Source of the DNA: a virus
Length of the DNA: 64,000 nt
Strand: one strand, 5' to 3'
IMG/VR virus record: IMGVR_UViG_3300002835_000063
Location: 44,881-108,880 of that record
Part shown: positions 17,874-26,218 of the stretch, one piece after another
How positions within the stretch are numbered: the first letter of the stretch is position 1
Layout of the letters: each line of letters opens with the position of its first letter
Made by a program: the position numbers and the translations under genes
The notes under the pieces: model-generated
What the model was told of the DNA's origin: nothing
Database searches by the model: none
The model's input: only the letters and a program-made list of their open reading frames with translations

Positions 17874-18752
17874 ATGGCATCATATGCGGGAGACGGGGCC
17901 TTTAGCCTAAGAAATACTGTACGGTTGTATGTACAGATAGAAACAACTTTGGTGGCTGGGGGAACTGAACTTTATATTACAGCCTACGCTCAAAGAGACC
18001 CCGGTGAAACTAGAACTCCAAATAGTTCTATTGCAACTAAATCCTACAGCGTGCCAGGAGGAAGAAGCGGCGGAGCGACAGGATCTCTTTTAGAGTCTGG
18101 ATCAGCCAACTGGACTTATAACTGGGCAACGGGAGATCCACAAATTGTTTGGAGCGGATTTTTTAGGTATATACAATTTGGACCAGGATCTGTTACCGTA
18201 AATATAGGTGCCCAGGGGGGAGGAGTAATTGGCACTGCTTCAGTTAACGTAAATGTACCCTTATTTTCTGCACCGCCATTCTTCCCACCGTTCTTCCCAC
18301 CTTTCTTCCCGCCATTCTTCCCACCGTTCTTCCCACCGTCGCCGTACTGGGTAACAAATACTTTAACTTCTAGTACAGCTATAGAGGGTCAGGCATACTC
18401 CAGCACCTTCTCGGCCGTTCACGTAAATAGTTATGCGCTATTTAGTGGAAGTTTGCCATCAGGAATTTCAATCAACTCGAGCACCGGAGTTTTATCTGGA
18501 ACACCGGCCCAAGGATCAGCTGGAACTTATAATTTTGTAATTAGTGCGTCTGGGGACGGCGGAACTATTTACACTGGAACACTTACTTTAACTGTGGCCG
18601 ATGATGGCGGAAAAGTAAGAGTTTATAATTCAAGCACAGGACAGTGGGAGGAAGCAACGGTTTATGTATATAACTCGGCTACTTCTCAGTGGGTTCAGTC
18701 AGATTTGTATGTTTACAATAGCAGCACTGGAACTTGGGTAAAAAGCGTTTAG
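17874..18752 (+). CDS. FFPP-repeat protein with putative Ig domain
   Basis: 292 residues. About residues 1-130 form an unrecognised beta-rich domain. Residues 136-155 are FFPP repeats matching those of the gene at 3704. About 158-243 are a putative Ig-like domain (SLPSGISINSSTGVLSGTP). Residues 248-292 hold three short repeats of the form (V)YVYNSSTG-W. There is no Hint domain. It ends the plus-strand fibre block and overlaps the convergent small gene by 4 nt. Likely a surface or fibre component. Confidence 0.7.
   Translation: MASYAGDGAFSLRNTVRLYVQIETTLVAGGTELYITAYAQRDPGETRTPNSSIATKSYSVPGGRSGGATGSLLESGSANWTYNWATGDPQIVWSGFFRYIQFGPGSVTVNIGAQGGGVIGTASVNVNVPLFSAPPFFPPFFPPFFPPFFPPFFPPSPYWVTNTLTSSTAIEGQAYSSTFSAVHVNSYALFSGSLPSGISINSSTGVLSGTPAQGSAGTYNFVISASGDGGTIYTGTLTLTVADDGGKVRVYNSSTGQWEEATVYVYNSATSQWVQSDLYVYNSSTGTWVKSV
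18279..18338 (+). repeat. Second FFPP-coding repeat
   Basis: Five TTCTTCCCACC-type 12-nt units encode residues 136-155 of the gene at 17874. They match the repeat at 4334-4594 in sequence and reading frame, so the two loci could recombine. Confidence 0.85.
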
Positions 18753-19132
18753 CTAGCTGCTCGTTTTTTTCGAAGAGGCTTTTTAATTGGTTCGATAACT
18801 GGATCTTGAATTGGTTTATAGACAACGCTTGCCGGGGCGCCCTGAGCACTGTGTAGGCCCATTGTAAGATCTTTAATTAGTTCAATTTCAGTAGAAACTT
18901 TTACAACGTGCTTTTCAATGTTGTTTACTCGATCGGCTAGCGAGCTCCCACCGTTTTCCCATAGCTGATGCTCGACACGATCTAATCTATCTGATATAGT
19001 TCTGCCCTGAGCATCAGCCCCCAAAACATCGCCAATTTTTTTGGCGGTTCTATATATCCCTATAACTGCTGCAACTAAGACAGCAAACGCACTTATTGCA
19101 GCCGACACGGCCATTATTAGTTCAGCAGTCAT
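18749..19132 (-). CDS. Small membrane protein, holin-like
   Basis: 127 residues. One hydrophobic helix at about 4-27 (LIMAVSAAISAFAVLVAAVIGIY) is followed by a charged helical part with coiled-coil character (ISDRLDRVEHQLWENG, LADRVNNIEKHVVKV). A basic C-terminus ends RKKR. This layout fits small actinophage membrane proteins near lysis genes. It is alone on the minus strand between two plus-strand blocks. No endolysin was found nearby, so holin is only a suggestion. Confidence 0.5.
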   Translation of the reverse strand: MTAELIMAVSAAISAFAVLVAAVIGIYRTAKKIGDVLGADAQGRTISDRLDRVEHQLWENGGSSLADRVNNIEKHVVKVSTEIELIKDLTMGLHSAQGAPASVVYKPIQDPVIEPIKKPLRKKRAAS

Positions 19133-19178
19133 GTATACTATTTCCTACACAGATCGAGCAATTAGATTTGCTCCGTCT

Positions 19179-19197
19179 ATTTTACCCTATTAGGGTA
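19179..19197 (-). promoter_or_regulatory. Promoter-like GGTAAAAT with overlapping 15-bp palindrome
   Basis: On the minus strand AGGGTAAAATAGA lies 47 nt before the start at 19132. It overlaps TACCCTA-T-TAGGGTA (19183-19197), a perfect dyad that could be an operator. It sits in the 195-nt divergent intergenic region between the holin-like gene and the primase gene. Confidence 0.4.
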
Positions 19198-19265
19198 TCT
19201 TTTATTTGATGGGTCTAGCCGTTAAGTCGGTCACCAGTTAAATTTCAACATTTTTTAATTTTAAC

Positions 19266-19293
19266 TTGCATCTGCACTCGAAAGGTGTAGTAT
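19266..19293 (+). promoter_or_regulatory. Candidate promoter for the primase operon
   Basis: TTGCAT (19266-19271), a 16-nt spacer and TAGTAT (19288-19293) lie 35 nt before the TTG start. The match to sigma-70 consensus is moderate. A related TAGCAT lies before the gene at 23098. Confidence 0.4.
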
Positions 19294-19327
19294 GTAAAAA
19301 AGTTTTCTCGGAGAGTTTAATGATTTT

Positions 19328-22033
19328 TTGTGGTGGCAAGGGAGCCCTGATTTAGTGGCAGGCTGGGAGAGCGCAGAAGGAAGACTGGCTTCCGGGGCGC
19401 AATGGTATGCAAATAAAGGCTGGCAGGTTCTTCCAGTACACGGGATCGACAGAAACGGCATGTGTACTTGCGGTAAAACCCACAAAGACCCAAAAGAAAA
19501 TGCAAAACATCCAGCATCTGAAAATGGCCAAAAAGATGCGACTACAAATATTGAAACAGTTAATTCTTGGTGGACTCAAAACAAAGATTACAACATCGGA
19601 ATTTATGCAAAAGACTCCGGATTTTTTGTTATTGATATAGACCCCCGGCACAATGGCCACGAATCTTTAATTAAACTAGAAGAACGTGCCTTAGGGAATT
19701 TACCTAAAACTGTAGAAGCTATTACAGGAGAATACTCAACAAAGACTGGTCCAATGAGGGGTCGCCACTTAATTTATAGGTGCAATCCAAACGAAAAGTT
19801 TATTGGCAATTTTAAAGCTCAAGGTTTAGATGGAATAGACATTAAGCACAATGGCTACATTCTTGTTGCACCGTCTAGACACTCTACTGGTCACTGTTAT
19901 GAGTGGAAGCCAGGCCACGCCCCGTGGGAAATTGAGATAGCCGAAGCACCAGAAGAACTTTTAGATGTAATTAGATCAAGAACGCTAAAAAAGTCTGGAA
20001 AATTTGGTGGATCAAATTATGAAACAAGCGACTGGGAATTCCTTAGAGATTTAAATTTTGGAACTACTGGAAACAAATTAGATATAGATAAAATTCTCGA
20101 AGAAGGAATTGACGAAGGCGGCAGAGCCGTCGGTCTATATCAGCTTGCATGCGCTTTAGCTAACAAATTCGGTACCGACGTAGCTGGCAGAACTTCAGTT
20201 GAAGCAATGATGCTTAAGTTTAACGCCGAAATGGTTAGGCCACCTCTTGACGTAGAGGGCAGCAATGGTCTACTTATGCACACTAGGCGTGCCATCGACT
20301 TCGTAGCAAATAATCCAGTATGGGAAAAGTGGTGGGACGGGCTAAAAGATTATGTACCTGAAAATGGTATGGAGTGGGCAAAAAAAGCCCAAGCAAATTT
20401 TGTAAAAGCTCCGTCACCCCTAACATCTTTTAACTATGTCGCTACAGCAGAAAAAGTAGAAGCAAATTCTTTGGTGGTACCTAGTTATGCAAATTCAGTT
20501 GGCGATCAAGTTGCTTCTTTGGCCGCAAAAGGTAGGTCAGTAAAAGATATAGCTTCTGGTGGAAATTTAGATTTACCAAATGATGCTGACTCAATAAGCG
20601 AAGAGGGTGGGGGCCGTATAGGCTTTAGAAGTCTTACAGATGTTGGAAATGGTAGAAGATTAGTCGATTCTTTCGGATCAACTATTCGCTATACAGACAA
20701 AGTTGGTTGGTATGTCTGGAATGGAAATTATTGGAAACCAGACGATGAATCTACTCAAATTAAAGAAATTGCTAAATCAGTGGCAACTGTAATTGCTCGG
20801 GAAGTAGTAGACCTAAATAGTCCAGATGATCCTAGGGGTGGAGAGCTGGTTAAGTGGGCAAATGCCGCTAAGTCAAACTCAAGAATTATCTCAATGATCG
20901 AGCAAGCAAAAACAGATCCCAGAATAACAATGCAAATTGATGAATGGGACAAAGACCCCTACTTACTTGGTGTCAGAAATGGAGTAGTGGATCTGAGAAC
21001 AGGAACTAAACAAGACGGAGACATTGCATCTCACATAACTAGAATTTCCCCTATTTCCTACACTCAAGGACTAACAAATGTTAGGTGGACAAACTTCTTA
21101 AATGAAGCATTCAATGGGGATCAAGAATTTATAAATTGGGTTCAAAAAGCAGTTGGCTACACTGCTACTGGATTTACTAATCATGACGTTTTGTTTCTTA
21201 TCTATGGACCACCAGGCTCCGGTAAAAACACATTTATTGAAACAATTTTTGAGGCTTTAGGTAAGTCCCAGCACGCATGGGCACTTGATTCAAATGTTTT
21301 AGCCTTAGGCGACAGAGTAAGCAGTACTGACGAATATCACATGGCCGAACTTAGAGGTCGTCGTATGATTTGGGTAGACGAGCTACCAGAAAACGAACGC
21401 ATTAAAGAAAATCAAGTAAAGAAGTTAACTGGTTCTGGAACTCTTCAGGGACGATCTCCTGGAGAAAAACCTATTCAGTTTAAATCTACTGGAAAGCTTT
21501 GGATATCTACTAACCACAGGCCAATTATCACAGATGATGCAATGTGGCGAAGATTGCTGCCTATCCCACTAACAAACAAACCAGCTAAGCCAGACCCAGG
21601 ACTCAAAAAATATCTTGCCGACCCAGACGGAGCGCTTCCTGCAGTGCTTTCGTGGATCGTAGAGGGTGCGATTAAATTTCTATCTTCCGGCCAAGATAAT
21701 CCGCTGGAGATGTGCACGGCTGTAAGGAATGCTCACGAAATATACAGACAGAATGAAGACAGAATGGGGGCATTTTTGATAGAGGAGACCACTACCGGCG
21801 AAAGCGTAAATGTTAATTCACTGTATAAGAGATATAAGGCATGGTCAGATTCTAGAGGAGAGCGTCCTATTACCCAGATAGGATTCCACAGAAAACTTTC
21901 TGACAGAGGACTTGTGCTAATTGGATCGGGAAATAAAGCCATTGTGCAGGGTATTGCACTAATACCGCACTCAATCAACTATGACGAACCGTCGGGCCTC
22001 GGGACTGCCGCCAGATTCTCAACTTCTTTTTAA
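19328..22033 (+). CDS. Primase-polymerase / SF3 helicase (PrimPol-D5-like)
   Basis: 901 residues. A TTG start is used: the frame has a stop at 19295, and GGAGAG lies 12 nt upstream. About residues 25-220 form a bifunctional primase/polymerase (AEP) domain, with a CxCG motif at 46-49 and the catalytic D103-I-D105. About 440-900 form a D5-type helicase region, with Walker A GPPGSGKNT near residue 626 and MIWVDELPE as Walker B-like. The family primes and unwinds replicating phage DNA. First gene of the plus-strand early-type block. Confidence 0.87.
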   Translation: MWWQGSPDLVAGWESAEGRLASGAQWYANKGWQVLPVHGIDRNGMCTCGKTHKDPKENAKHPASENGQKDATTNIETVNSWWTQNKDYNIGIYAKDSGFFVIDIDPRHNGHESLIKLEERALGNLPKTVEAITGEYSTKTGPMRGRHLIYRCNPNEKFIGNFKAQGLDGIDIKHNGYILVAPSRHSTGHCYEWKPGHAPWEIEIAEAPEELLDVIRSRTLKKSGKFGGSNYETSDWEFLRDLNFGTTGNKLDIDKILEEGIDEGGRAVGLYQLACALANKFGTDVAGRTSVEAMMLKFNAEMVRPPLDVEGSNGLLMHTRRAIDFVANNPVWEKWWDGLKDYVPENGMEWAKKAQANFVKAPSPLTSFNYVATAEKVEANSLVVPSYANSVGDQVASLAAKGRSVKDIASGGNLDLPNDADSISEEGGGRIGFRSLTDVGNGRRLVDSFGSTIRYTDKVGWYVWNGNYWKPDDESTQIKEIAKSVATVIAREVVDLNSPDDPRGGELVKWANAAKSNSRIISMIEQAKTDPRITMQIDEWDKDPYLLGVRNGVVDLRTGTKQDGDIASHITRISPISYTQGLTNVRWTNFLNEAFNGDQEFINWVQKAVGYTATGFTNHDVLFLIYGPPGSGKNTFIETIFEALGKSQHAWALDSNVLALGDRVSSTDEYHMAELRGRRMIWVDELPENERIKENQVKKLTGSGTLQGRSPGEKPIQFKSTGKLWISTNHRPIITDDAMWRRLLPIPLTNKPAKPDPGLKKYLADPDGALPAVLSWIVEGAIKFLSSGQDNPLEMCTAVRNAHEIYRQNEDRMGAFLIEETTTGESVNVNSLYKRYKAWSDSRGERPITQIGFHRKLSDRGLVLIGSGNKAIVQGIALIPHSINYDEPSGLGTAARFSTSF

Positions 22034-22052
22034 AGATATAGGATAAGTAACT

Positions 22053-22883
22053 ATGAAGATATATATTGCAACTCCCATGTATGGCGGAATCGCTAAAAAC
22101 ACTTACACCATTGGACTACAAAATCTCATTGTTGCCCTATCTCAAGCTGGTCACACAATTACGACTACCGTAGTAGGCAACGAAAGCCTAATTACTAGGG
22201 CTAGAAACACTCTTGCTCACAAGTTCATGAAAACTGACTGCGACGCTCTTTTGTTTATTGATGCGGACCATGGCTGGAATGCAGGCGATGTTGTAAAAAT
22301 GATTGAGTCCGGTAAAGATTTTATTGGCGCAATTTACCCAATGAAGGGGATCAACTGGGAAAACGTACGTATAGCTGCGCTTGCGGGGAGACCAGCCAAC
22401 GAGCTAGAACTTTATTCGGGCTATTTTGCGATTAATTTGTTGCCAGAAAATCAGAATTTTAACGAAAATGAGCCATTCAAAGTTAAAGATGTCGGAACTG
22501 GAATGCTTTTCCTAACTCGAAAAGTTTTTGAGGATCTTGAGCCACACTGTAAAAAGTATAAAAACAACAATGTGGGGGAAACTGGAATCCAATTCGGAGA
22601 CATGATTACCGAGTACTTCACAACATTCATTGATGACGGTAATATCCTATTGTCAGAAGACTATGCTCTTTGCAGAATGTGGCAAAATATCGGCGGCGAA
22701 GTTTGGGCAGCTCCATGGGTTCGCATCACCCATTCGGGGGACTATAACTTCTCTGGCAGATTTGTCAGAATGTTAGAAGCTTCAAATATTAAAAAAGCAC
22801 TAGACGCAGCAAATGCTGCAAAAAATAAAAACTCAACAGAAAATAGTACAGAAGTAGAAAAAAAGGAACCTTCTACGAAGTGA
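22053..22883 (+). CDS. Glycosyltransferase, GT-A-like
   Basis: 276 residues. It starts KIYIATPMYGG and has an acidic nucleotide-sugar motif at D70-A-D72 (LLFIDADHGW). A VGTGMLFLTRKVF segment and a late LLSEDYALCRMW segment fit the GT-A fold as found in phage glycosyltransferases. The C-terminal about 35 residues are a low-complexity Lys/Glu/Asn tail. Donor and acceptor are unknown; virion, host surface or DNA are all possible. Confidence 0.72.
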   Translation: MKIYIATPMYGGIAKNTYTIGLQNLIVALSQAGHTITTTVVGNESLITRARNTLAHKFMKTDCDALLFIDADHGWNAGDVVKMIESGKDFIGAIYPMKGINWENVRIAALAGRPANELELYSGYFAINLLPENQNFNENEPFKVKDVGTGMLFLTRKVFEDLEPHCKKYKNNNVGETGIQFGDMITEYFTTFIDDGNILLSEDYALCRMWQNIGGEVWAAPWVRITHSGDYNFSGRFVRMLEASNIKKALDAANAAKNKNSTENSTEVEKKEPSTK

Positions 22884-22929
22884 GAAAATAGATTTGAGGG
22901 AGATTCCCTTAGATCGAGGTAACTGAATA

Positions 22930-23046
22930 TTGGCTAATGTAAAAGACTATATCTGTGCAGTCTGCTCAAAGCAACACGTTGTCCCCAGTTTGGCAAGAGA
23001 ATGTGAGACAAAACACGAAGTAGTAATTTTACGAAAAGCGGGCTAA
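22930..23046 (+). CDS. 38-residue zinc-finger-like protein
   Basis: TTG start with GAGGT about 10 nt upstream. The peptide has C9-x2-C12 and a downstream C25-x3-H29, spacing that fits a small zinc finger. It lies between the glycosyltransferase and the gene at 23098 in the same orientation. It is short and unsupported by comparison, so it could be spurious. Confidence 0.5.
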   Translation: MANVKDYICAVCSKQHVVPSLARECETKHEVVILRKAG

Positions 23047-23097
23047 TTTCTCATTTCTGTAGTAGCATAGGTTCAACCATTGGTTGAAGGAGAGGCT

Positions 23098-23379
23098 ATG
23101 GCTCTAGCAGATCGACTCAAGACTGCGCAGTACAGGTACAAAGAAGATAACTTTGCCTGCAAGCTGATTGCAATTACCAAAGACAGCAAGCTAAGCGACA
23201 AAGATGTTGCTGCGCTCCTGTCCATTATTAATTCACGGCCTGGTGATGAGGACCATGTGCCGAACATACGACTAGCATATGCACTTCGTGAAGAAGGCTA
23301 TGACATCAGTCCAAGCACCGTAGATAGACACCGAAACGGCATCTGTGCTTGCTCTAGAGTTCAGGGAGGAACTAAGTGA
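23098..23379 (+). CDS. Small putative DNA-binding protein
   Basis: 93 residues. The ATG at 23098 is preferred because AAGGAGAGG lies just before it; an earlier in-frame TTG at 23080 precedes that ribosome site. The C-terminal half (LAYALREEGYDISPSTVDRH) looks like a helix-turn-helix, followed by a CxC. It overlaps the next gene by 4 nt. DNA binding is inferred from pattern only. Confidence 0.6.
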   Translation: MALADRLKTAQYRYKEDNFACKLIAITKDSKLSDKDVAALLSIINSRPGDEDHVPNIRLAYALREEGYDISPSTVDRHRNGICACSRVQGGTK

Positions 23380-24575
23380 GCTTATCGGAAAAATTAGAAA
23401 AGCTTCGCTCACCCGGGCGCAGCGGTTCGGACACCAAAACAATTAAACAACCAGAAGACTGGCGTCCAAGAATGGATATCGATACCGTTCGTGGTGGCTT
23501 TGTGGTCGGATCTCCAAGACCAGAGCACGAAGTAGTAGACGCCACTACTGTGCTGGCAGAATTTGGATTAAACCCCGCAGAGTGGAATGTAACTTCACTT
23601 AGACGAGGTAAGTGGCAAAAACACGATGGTGATTGGCTAGAGTCAGTTCGAGTAAATGTTATTCCAGCAAACCATATGGCTACAGATGAGCTTGACATAG
23701 AACAGCTCGTAGATCACATTAAAAAGTGGCGTCCTGGCAAAGACACTAAAAAGTCAACTGGCGAGGGCGCTTTTCTTGTTGCCCCAAGTGATCAGCAGAT
23801 TGGTAAAAAAGCTAACGGTGAAGGCACTGGACAGTCAGTCGAGAGAATCCTTGCCCTTACAGAAAAAGCTGTAAATCGATTTCAACAAAACCTAAAAGCT
23901 GGCATTAATCCAGGCACAATATGTCTGGCCCTACTCGGCGATCACGTAGAAGGCACCACAAGTCAAAACGGAAGACTTCAGGGTCAGGCGGCCTCCGATC
24001 TTGGTATGACAGAACAAACTAGAGTTGCTAGACGCTTGTTATTGGCTCAGGTAAAAGCTTTTGCCCCACTAGTAAACAAATTAATAATTCCAGTGATTAA
24101 TGGAAACCACGACGAAGCAACTCGTCAAGTTGTAACAGATCCAGCTGATGGTTGGAACGTGGAGATCGCCTCTGCAGTTCAGGACATCTGCGCAGAAAAC
24201 CCAGAACTAGCCCACGTTGAGTTTAGATACCCAAGCAGTGGACACCAAACCCTAACAATAAATGTTGAAGGAACTATGCTTGGAATGTTCCACGGACATC
24301 AAGCAAATCAAAATAATACCCTCAGGTATTTATCCCAGCAAGCCGCCGGTCAAACAGCTTTAGGTCAGGCAGACATTTGGATTTCTGGCCACTTCCACAA
24401 TTTTAAAACTATGGATATAGGGGAGCGCCTGTGGGTGCAAGCTCCCACAACAGATCCTGGAAGTGAGTGGTTCCGAGATCGAGCTGGAATGAATTCTAAA
24501 CCAGGATTGCTAACTATGATTCTAGGAGGAAGCTACGAACCAAGAGAGCATATCGGGGTCCTGAGTGTCAAATAA
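23376..24575 (+). CDS. Metallophosphoesterase
   Basis: 399 residues from a GTG start preceded by GGAGGAAC. Calcineurin-like motifs: GDHVEG at 188-193, GNHDE at 243-247, GMFHGHQ and GHFHNF near 310-335. The first DxH block appears to be APSDQQIG at about 136-143. The N-terminal about 120 residues resemble an accessory domain seen in phage phosphoesterases. It may act on nucleotides or DNA ends. The preceding HTH-like gene is coupled to it. Confidence 0.78.
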   Translation: MSLSEKLEKLRSPGRSGSDTKTIKQPEDWRPRMDIDTVRGGFVVGSPRPEHEVVDATTVLAEFGLNPAEWNVTSLRRGKWQKHDGDWLESVRVNVIPANHMATDELDIEQLVDHIKKWRPGKDTKKSTGEGAFLVAPSDQQIGKKANGEGTGQSVERILALTEKAVNRFQQNLKAGINPGTICLALLGDHVEGTTSQNGRLQGQAASDLGMTEQTRVARRLLLAQVKAFAPLVNKLIIPVINGNHDEATRQVVTDPADGWNVEIASAVQDICAENPELAHVEFRYPSSGHQTLTINVEGTMLGMFHGHQANQNNTLRYLSQQAAGQTALGQADIWISGHFHNFKTMDIGERLWVQAPTTDPGSEWFRDRAGMNSKPGLLTMILGGSYEPREHIGVLSVK

Positions 24576-25224
24576 TTTAGATACCAGAGAAAAAATTACA
24601 ATTGGTGGCGCCCCGAGATCAGGCAGCACTTATTTAAAATACTTTTTAACTTGTCAATACAAAGGATCTGAACTATTTATACAAAAAACTCACCTAGAAC
24701 TTGATCATTTAGATCGTATAAAAAATCCAGATAAAGAAGAAACTTGGTTGATACCTGTAAGAAATGCAATGGATACGGCAAAATCAATTCTAGCTTGGCA
24801 AAACCACAAAGAACCAAAAAATTTTTTAGATAAAATTTATTCAACAACTACTCCAATTTATGGAACCTTAGACTCAATTACCAGATTGTGGGAAACTATT
24901 CTTTTAGATAAAAGTAAATTTATATTTTTAGATTTTAATTTACTAATTTCCGATAAAAATTATGTCGAAACAAAACTTGAATCTAATATTTCAAGATTGC
25001 TGGTAGAAAAATGTCCATTTAAGGTTTCAGACAAAGAAATAAAAGATAACTTAGAAAAAGATGATAGAAATAATTTTTTGACTGAAGAAGATTACTTAAA
25101 TATGGGGCATATACCGAGAAATAAGTCAGAAATACTTAAAAATTTAGATATTATTTTTGACTCAGATGTTTATACCAAAAGACTTCAGTATTTAGATTCT
25201 TTGTCTTTAGAGCTTCTGTCTTAA
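24565..25224 (+). CDS. Sulfotransferase-like protein
   Basis: 219 residues from a GTG start overlapping the previous gene by 11 nt. GGAPRSGSTYLKYFL (14-28) matches the 5'-phosphosulfate-binding loop of PAPS-dependent sulfotransferases. WLIPVRNAMDTAKSIL resembles the 3'-phosphate-binding region (xxRNxxD). The rest is divergent and very AT-rich. The next gene contains an APS kinase, which would make PAPS, so the pairing supports the call. The acceptor is unknown. Confidence 0.68.
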   Translation: MSNNLDTREKITIGGAPRSGSTYLKYFLTCQYKGSELFIQKTHLELDHLDRIKNPDKEETWLIPVRNAMDTAKSILAWQNHKEPKNFLDKIYSTTTPIYGTLDSITRLWETILLDKSKFIFLDFNLLISDKNYVETKLESNISRLLVEKCPFKVSDKEIKDNLEKDDRNNFLTEEDYLNMGHIPRNKSEILKNLDIIFDSDVYTKRLQYLDSLSLELLS

Positions 25225-25241
25225 AAATTGTTAGGATAAAA

Positions 25242-26009
25242 ATGATTATATTAATTTATGGACTCCCCGGATCGGGAAAAACAGAGCTAGCTAAGTCTCT
25301 ACTAAATAGAGTAGACGCCCTCCATCTCAATGCAGATGAAGTCAGGGCTGATCTGAACTCAGATCTAGGATTTTCTATTGAAGACAGAGTAGAGCAGGCT
25401 AGGCGAATGGGAGCGCTGGCTAGGCTGCTCTCTAGGCAAGGCAAACTGGTAATTGTGGACTTTGTATGTCCAACTAAAGAAACCAGAGCGGCTTTTGGTA
25501 AAGCAGACTTTAGTGTGTGGATGGACAGAATACAAGAAAGTAGATTTGAAGACACTAATCGTTTGTGGGAGACGCCACTAGAAAACGAGTATTCCCTGAG
25601 GATACCGAATGGCTGGGGAGTTGAAAGAGAAACAGACACAATAATTAACTCGGCTAATTTGTTTGATTGGAGTGCTCCTACTACGCTAATGCTTGGAAGG
25701 TATCAGCCTTGGCACGAAGGACATGAAGCACTTAAGATTGAGGGTCACCAGAGAACAGACCAGGTTCTAGTCGGAGTTCGCAATACCTACAAAACTTCTG
25801 AAAAAGATCCTCTAACTTATTCAGAGGTTGAATATTTAATATCAGAAAATAGTAAGTCTTCCAAAGAAAATACCTTAGTTCTCAGGCTTCCTAACATAAC
25901 TAACATTATTTATGGCAGAGACGTCGGGTATAAAATTGAGCACGTAGAATTAAGCCCCGAAATTCAAGCTATATCTGCAACACAAAAAAGAAAAGAGCTC
26001 GGGATATGA
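25242..26009 (+). CDS. APS kinase fused to HxGH nucleotidyltransferase
   Basis: 255 residues. The N-terminal about 110 residues are APS-kinase-like: Walker A GLPGSGKT at 7-14, LNADEVRADLN, and DLGFSIEDRVEQARR, the CysC hallmark. About 145-255 form a nucleotidyltransferase with GRYQPWHEGH (HxGH) and a C-terminal ISATQKRKEL, similar to the ISxTxxR motif. The second domain could be sulfate adenylyltransferase-like, which would make this a compact PAPS synthetase. It could also be a cytidylyl- or NMN-type transferase. Directly follows the sulfotransferase. Confidence 0.75.
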   Translation: MIILIYGLPGSGKTELAKSLLNRVDALHLNADEVRADLNSDLGFSIEDRVEQARRMGALARLLSRQGKLVIVDFVCPTKETRAAFGKADFSVWMDRIQESRFEDTNRLWETPLENEYSLRIPNGWGVERETDTIINSANLFDWSAPTTLMLGRYQPWHEGHEALKIEGHQRTDQVLVGVRNTYKTSEKDPLTYSEVEYLISENSKSSKENTLVLRLPNITNIIYGRDVGYKIEHVELSPEIQAISATQKRKELGI

Positions 26010-26218
26010 ATGTAACTAGAACAAGGTCTGCAGCAAAAGCAATTTCTTGGAGAATAATAGGAACTGCAGATACTTTTCTTATTTCATGGTTTATAACAAA
26101 AGAGCCAGTTGCAGCCGCATCTATAGCTTCTTTAGAAGTTCTAACAAAAACTATTTTGTATTACTTTCATGAGCGCGGGTGGAACTTTGTTCAGTGGGGA
26201 AGAAGGCCGTCTAAATGA
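26006..26218 (+). CDS. DUF2061 small membrane protein
   Basis: 70 residues, overlapping the previous stop (ATGA). KAISWRIIGTADTFLISW and LTKTILYYFHERGWNFVQWG are the characteristic DUF2061 segments. They give two short hydrophobic helices and a C-terminal HERxWN. Family function is unknown. I recall it near sulfate-activation genes in bacteria, consistent with its place here. It overlaps the next gene by 4 nt. Confidence 0.75.
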   Translation: MNVTRTRSAAKAISWRIIGTADTFLISWFITKEPVAAASIASLEVLTKTILYYFHERGWNFVQWGRRPSK

